A stretch of DNA of 64,000 nucleotides. Origin: Microplitis mediator. Its lineage: Eukaryota; Arthropoda; Insecta; Hymenoptera; Braconidae. Each line of letters begins with the position of its first letter. Within the stretch, counting starts at the first letter, position 1. A program made the translations under genes and the position numbers. Of this stretch, positions 61,651 through 64,000 are shown piece by piece. The notes beneath the pieces were generated by a model. It had not been told where the DNA came from. It saw only the letters and a program-made list of their open reading frames with translations, and ran no database searches. The stretch lies in assembly GCF_029852145.1 (NCBI RefSeq), contig NC_079974.1:20004082-20068081 (forward strand). Reading direction: 5' to 3'.

Positions 61651-63011
61651 ATGATTGGAATTACCGGTAGGCTGGCGTTAATTGCTCGCGGATTTGCGAC
61701 AAGTGTCAAAGATATTCCTAATTTAGTAAAAGTAAGTTTTAAAATTTTTTTTAAACATGAACCCAAAGCTTGCGGGTAATGAATCCTGAAATTTTTTAAT
61801 CTTTTTTTCAATAATTAAATTTGAATGATACTGAAGTTAACATGAGTGTGAATGTAGCCGACGTGAGATAATTTTGAAATTTTAAATAAATTTAAATATT
61901 TAAATTTTAAAAAAATGCGCGTTCTGATTTTTCATTGATCTAAATACGCAGTTTTTTTATATTTATTCTTACATTGTTTCATTTATTTCGAAATTTTAAA
62001 AATGCCACTTGTCAGTAACATTCACACTCATAGTTAACAGACAGTTAAAAATTTTGGATTTTTTTTTTTCAAATAAAAAAAAAAATATGCACAGAAAATT
62101 TAAAAAACTATGAGTGCAGTTTTTAAAATATTTTTTTTTATAATTTATCGTTTTAAAAAAAATCAAAAATTATCAGCCGGCTAACTTCAGTTTCCAAAAT
62201 TTAAAGAAAAAAATTGAACATATGCACATGTAGAAAATTAAAAAAACTATGTGTTTTTTTTTTTAAATAGTTTTATTTTTATAATTTATCATTTTATATA
62301 AAAATTCAAAAATTATTAGACGGTAATTTTATATGATACTGAAGTTAGCCGACGTCCAATAATTTTTGGATTTTTTTTAAACACTAAATTATAAATAAAA
62401 AATTGCACCTAGTTTTTTAAATTTTCTACACGTGCATATTTTTATATAAATTAAATTTAAAAAAAAAATCCGAAAATTTTGTTAATTGTCTGCTAATTTA
62501 AATAATTGTATTTTTTTTAGCAAAACAAGGTCGTGGTTTTTATGAAAGGAGTACCAGAAGAACCTAGATGTGGATTCAGCAATGCCGTTGTACAAATATT
62601 CCGTATGCATGGAGTTAAATATGATGCACATGACGTACTAGCAAGTGATGAACTCAGACAAGGTAAATTTTATGTAAACAATTAAAAAAATACTGGTAAT
62701 TAAATACAAATTTCCATTTTTTATTTACAAAATTTTTGTAATAAATACCACTATAAAAATATATGTCAAAAATATATATGATATTGTAATTCTCTTGTAA
62801 TGTAATTAAAATTACTTAACTTTTAGGTGTAAAAGATTTTTCAAACTGGCCAACAATACCCCAAGTTTTTATAAACGGCGAATTTGTTGGTGGCTGTGAC
62901 ATTTTACTCCAAATGCACCAGAACGGTGAACTTATTGAAGAATTAAAAAAAGCTGGAATAACAAGCGCTCTTTTAACAAAAGACAATGCCGATGACGCAT
63001 CGAAAAAGTAA
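61651..63011 (+). CDS. GLRX5: Glutaredoxin 5, mitochondrial monothiol glutaredoxin (three exons)
   Basis: Exons 61651-61731, 62521-62662 and 62827-63011 (phases 0 and 1 match) encode 135 aa. The N-terminal ~25 residues (MIGITGRLALIARGFATSVK) are basic and lack acidic residues until Asp21, as in a mitochondrial presequence. The monothiol active site CGFS is at 44-47, preceded by FMKGVPEEPR. The cis-Pro/glutathione segment WPTIPQ is at 82-87 and GGCD at 96-99. The family carries [2Fe-2S] clusters from the ISCU scaffold to acceptors in the mitochondrial matrix. Length and motifs match the family and nothing is missing. A polyadenylation signal AATAAA lies at 63080-63085. Confidence 0.96.
61827..62194. 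repeat. GATACTGAAGTTAGC-family element in glutaredoxin intron 1 (first)
   Basis: Starts GATACTGAAGTTAACATGAG. The right end reads AAAATTATCAGCCGGCTAAC followed by TTCAG, complementary to the family's left end. It is longer than the 200-base copies and may be a compound of two. Confidence 0.65.
62335..62500. repeat. GATACTGAAGTTAGC-family element in glutaredoxin intron 1 (second)
   Basis: Starts GATACTGAAGTTAGCCGACG and ends with a decayed right end TTAATTGTCTGCTAATTTAA. It has the usual central TTTTTTAAATTTTCTACACG. Confidence 0.65.
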
Positions 63012-63122
63012 TTAAAAGAACCCAAGTATCTACGGATTTGTAAATAATTTCCAATTCTATAAACTAGTCTCGTTTTGTTAATAAAAAATATTTAAAAATC
63101 CACATGATGATTATAAAAAAAA

Positions 63123-64000
63123 TCATAATTTTTGCAACTCTCGGCGTAAAATTTTACCCGCAGCACTTTTTGGAATTTTATCAACTACAACAACGTGACC
63201 AAGTTGTTTGTATTTAGAAACACGTTTAGCAACGTAATCTTTTATTTCTTGCTCATCAATTATCATATTTGCTTTGGGAACTATAAAAGCTTTTGGAATT
63301 TCCCCGTATCTTTCATGCGGCACACCTACAACTGCTGCATCAGCTATTTTTTTGTGACCCTGAATAATATCTTCCAGTTCCGCGGGTGCTACCTGATAAC
63401 CTTGAACTTTTATCAACTCTTTTAGCCGCCCTCGTATGTACAAATATCCTTCAATCAATAAATTTTATTATTTCAATCTCATTAACCATCTAGACCAGAT
63501 TCATTAATCAAACATTCAAATCAAAGATTACCTTCATCATCAAACGAACCCAGATCTCCAGTCTTAAACCAGTCGCCTTCCATGCAATCAGCCGTAGCCT
63601 TAGGATTTTTAAAATATCCTTTCATGACTTGCGGACCCCGTACAAAAATTTCTCCCGTTTCATTTACTCCCAAATTTTTTCCTCTATTATTTTCTTCATG
63701 TCCAACAATACGTACTTGAGTATTTGGAACTAAAAGTCCCGATGATTCAATTGGCGCTCTTTTACTTTTACATATCCCTGGGGAAGTCTCTGTCAGGCCG
63801 TATCTAAAAATAATATTTTACTAGTGCATTATTTATTTGTCTTTGAATAAACTATTGTATGTACGCATGCTGATATATTAATGAGTTTGATTACCCTTGG
63901 GTAAAGTTTATATGAGGACCAGCGCGATTTAAAAATTTAGAAACAACTTCTTCGCCAGTTGGTGCCGCGCCGCACATTATTAATTTAACTCTCTCCATAT
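63123..64000 (-). CDS. Acyl-CoA synthetase / 4-coumarate-CoA ligase-like enzyme, C-terminal part (cut by window end)
   Basis: Three exons on the minus strand, 64000-63895 (partial), 63803-63532 and 63448-63123, join in phase. Motifs in order: LIMCGAAPTGEEVVSKFLNR, the ANL-family A5 motif YGLTETSP, FVRGPQVMKGYFKNP, the ATP/ribose-binding GDWFKTGDLGSFDDEG (hinge just after), RGRLKELIKVQGYQVAPAEL, and the conserved late lysine in SAAGKILRREL. The enzyme activates a carboxylic acid as the acyl-AMP and then forms the CoA thioester. Insects have many such luciferase-like paralogues, so the substrate is unknown. The C-terminus QKL resembles, but does not fully match, a peroxisomal PTS1 (SKL type). 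The stop lies 111 bases from the stop of the convergent GLRX5 gene. The N-terminal half lies beyond the window. Confidence 0.93.

Larger units (their letters stand above)
61732..62520 (+). other. Glutaredoxin 5 intron 1, made mainly of repeat elements
   Basis: A 789-base intron between AAA|GTAAGT and TTTTTTTTAG. Two elements of the GATACTGAAGTTAGC family fill it, at about 61827-62194 and 62335-62500; the second ends about 20 bases before the 3' splice site. Confidence 0.7.

Noticed and set aside
1..64000. An undescribed multi-gene defence, toxin or biosynthetic system
   Set aside because: Only four protein genes are supported. They are unrelated and of ordinary metazoan type, and nothing suggests co-regulation or a cassette.

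Overview
This is an A+T-rich arthropod nuclear sequence, most likely from an insect. It has short coding exons with GT-AG introns, one very long intron, many small inverted-repeat transposons with TA or TTAA targets, and microsatellites. A parasitoid wasp or another hymenopteran would fit the base composition and repeat load, but the order is inferred, not shown. There are no bacterial-type operons, CRISPR arrays, rRNA genes or convincing tRNA genes.

Layout: (1) 5-9104, plus strand: a five-exon gene for a large, acidic, low-complexity protein with a Cys/His-rich (probable zinc-binding) central module. Its 2.4-kb third intron holds inverted-repeat elements. (2) 9105-14299: its 3' UTR and A+T-rich spacer, followed by a 1.3-kb element with arms of about 520 bp (14300-15602). 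(3) 16301-55053, minus strand: a SERTA-domain gene that I identify as the taranis (tara) orthologue. Three coding exons (54978-55053, 16911-17235, 16301-16820) join in phase to a 306-residue protein. The first intron is 37.7 kb and holds most of the window's transposons and G+C-richer islands. (4) 55054-61650: upstream and intergenic DNA, with a candidate tara initiator and a cluster of CRE half sites. (5) 61651-63011, plus strand: a complete three-exon mitochondrial monothiol glutaredoxin 5 (135 aa). (6) 63123-64000, minus strand: the last three exons of an acyl-CoA synthetase / 4-coumarate-CoA ligase-like enzyme, cut by the window edge and convergent with the glutaredoxin.

The genes show no common pathway. 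They are an ordinary set of metazoan neighbours: two chromatin/cell-cycle type genes, one iron-sulfur cluster gene and one adenylate-forming enzyme. What stands out is the repeat landscape. Several non-autonomous families recur within the one tara intron (three near-identical copies of an 840-bp element, a tandem triplet of a 300-bp element, a tandem triplet of a 212-bp element, and a clean nested insertion). Glutaredoxin intron 1 consists largely of one of these families. I found no strong evidence for a new multi-gene system. The most testable new points are the phase-matched tara gene model, two candidate unassigned exons inside its intron, a cluster of CRE half sites upstream of it, and the repeat families.
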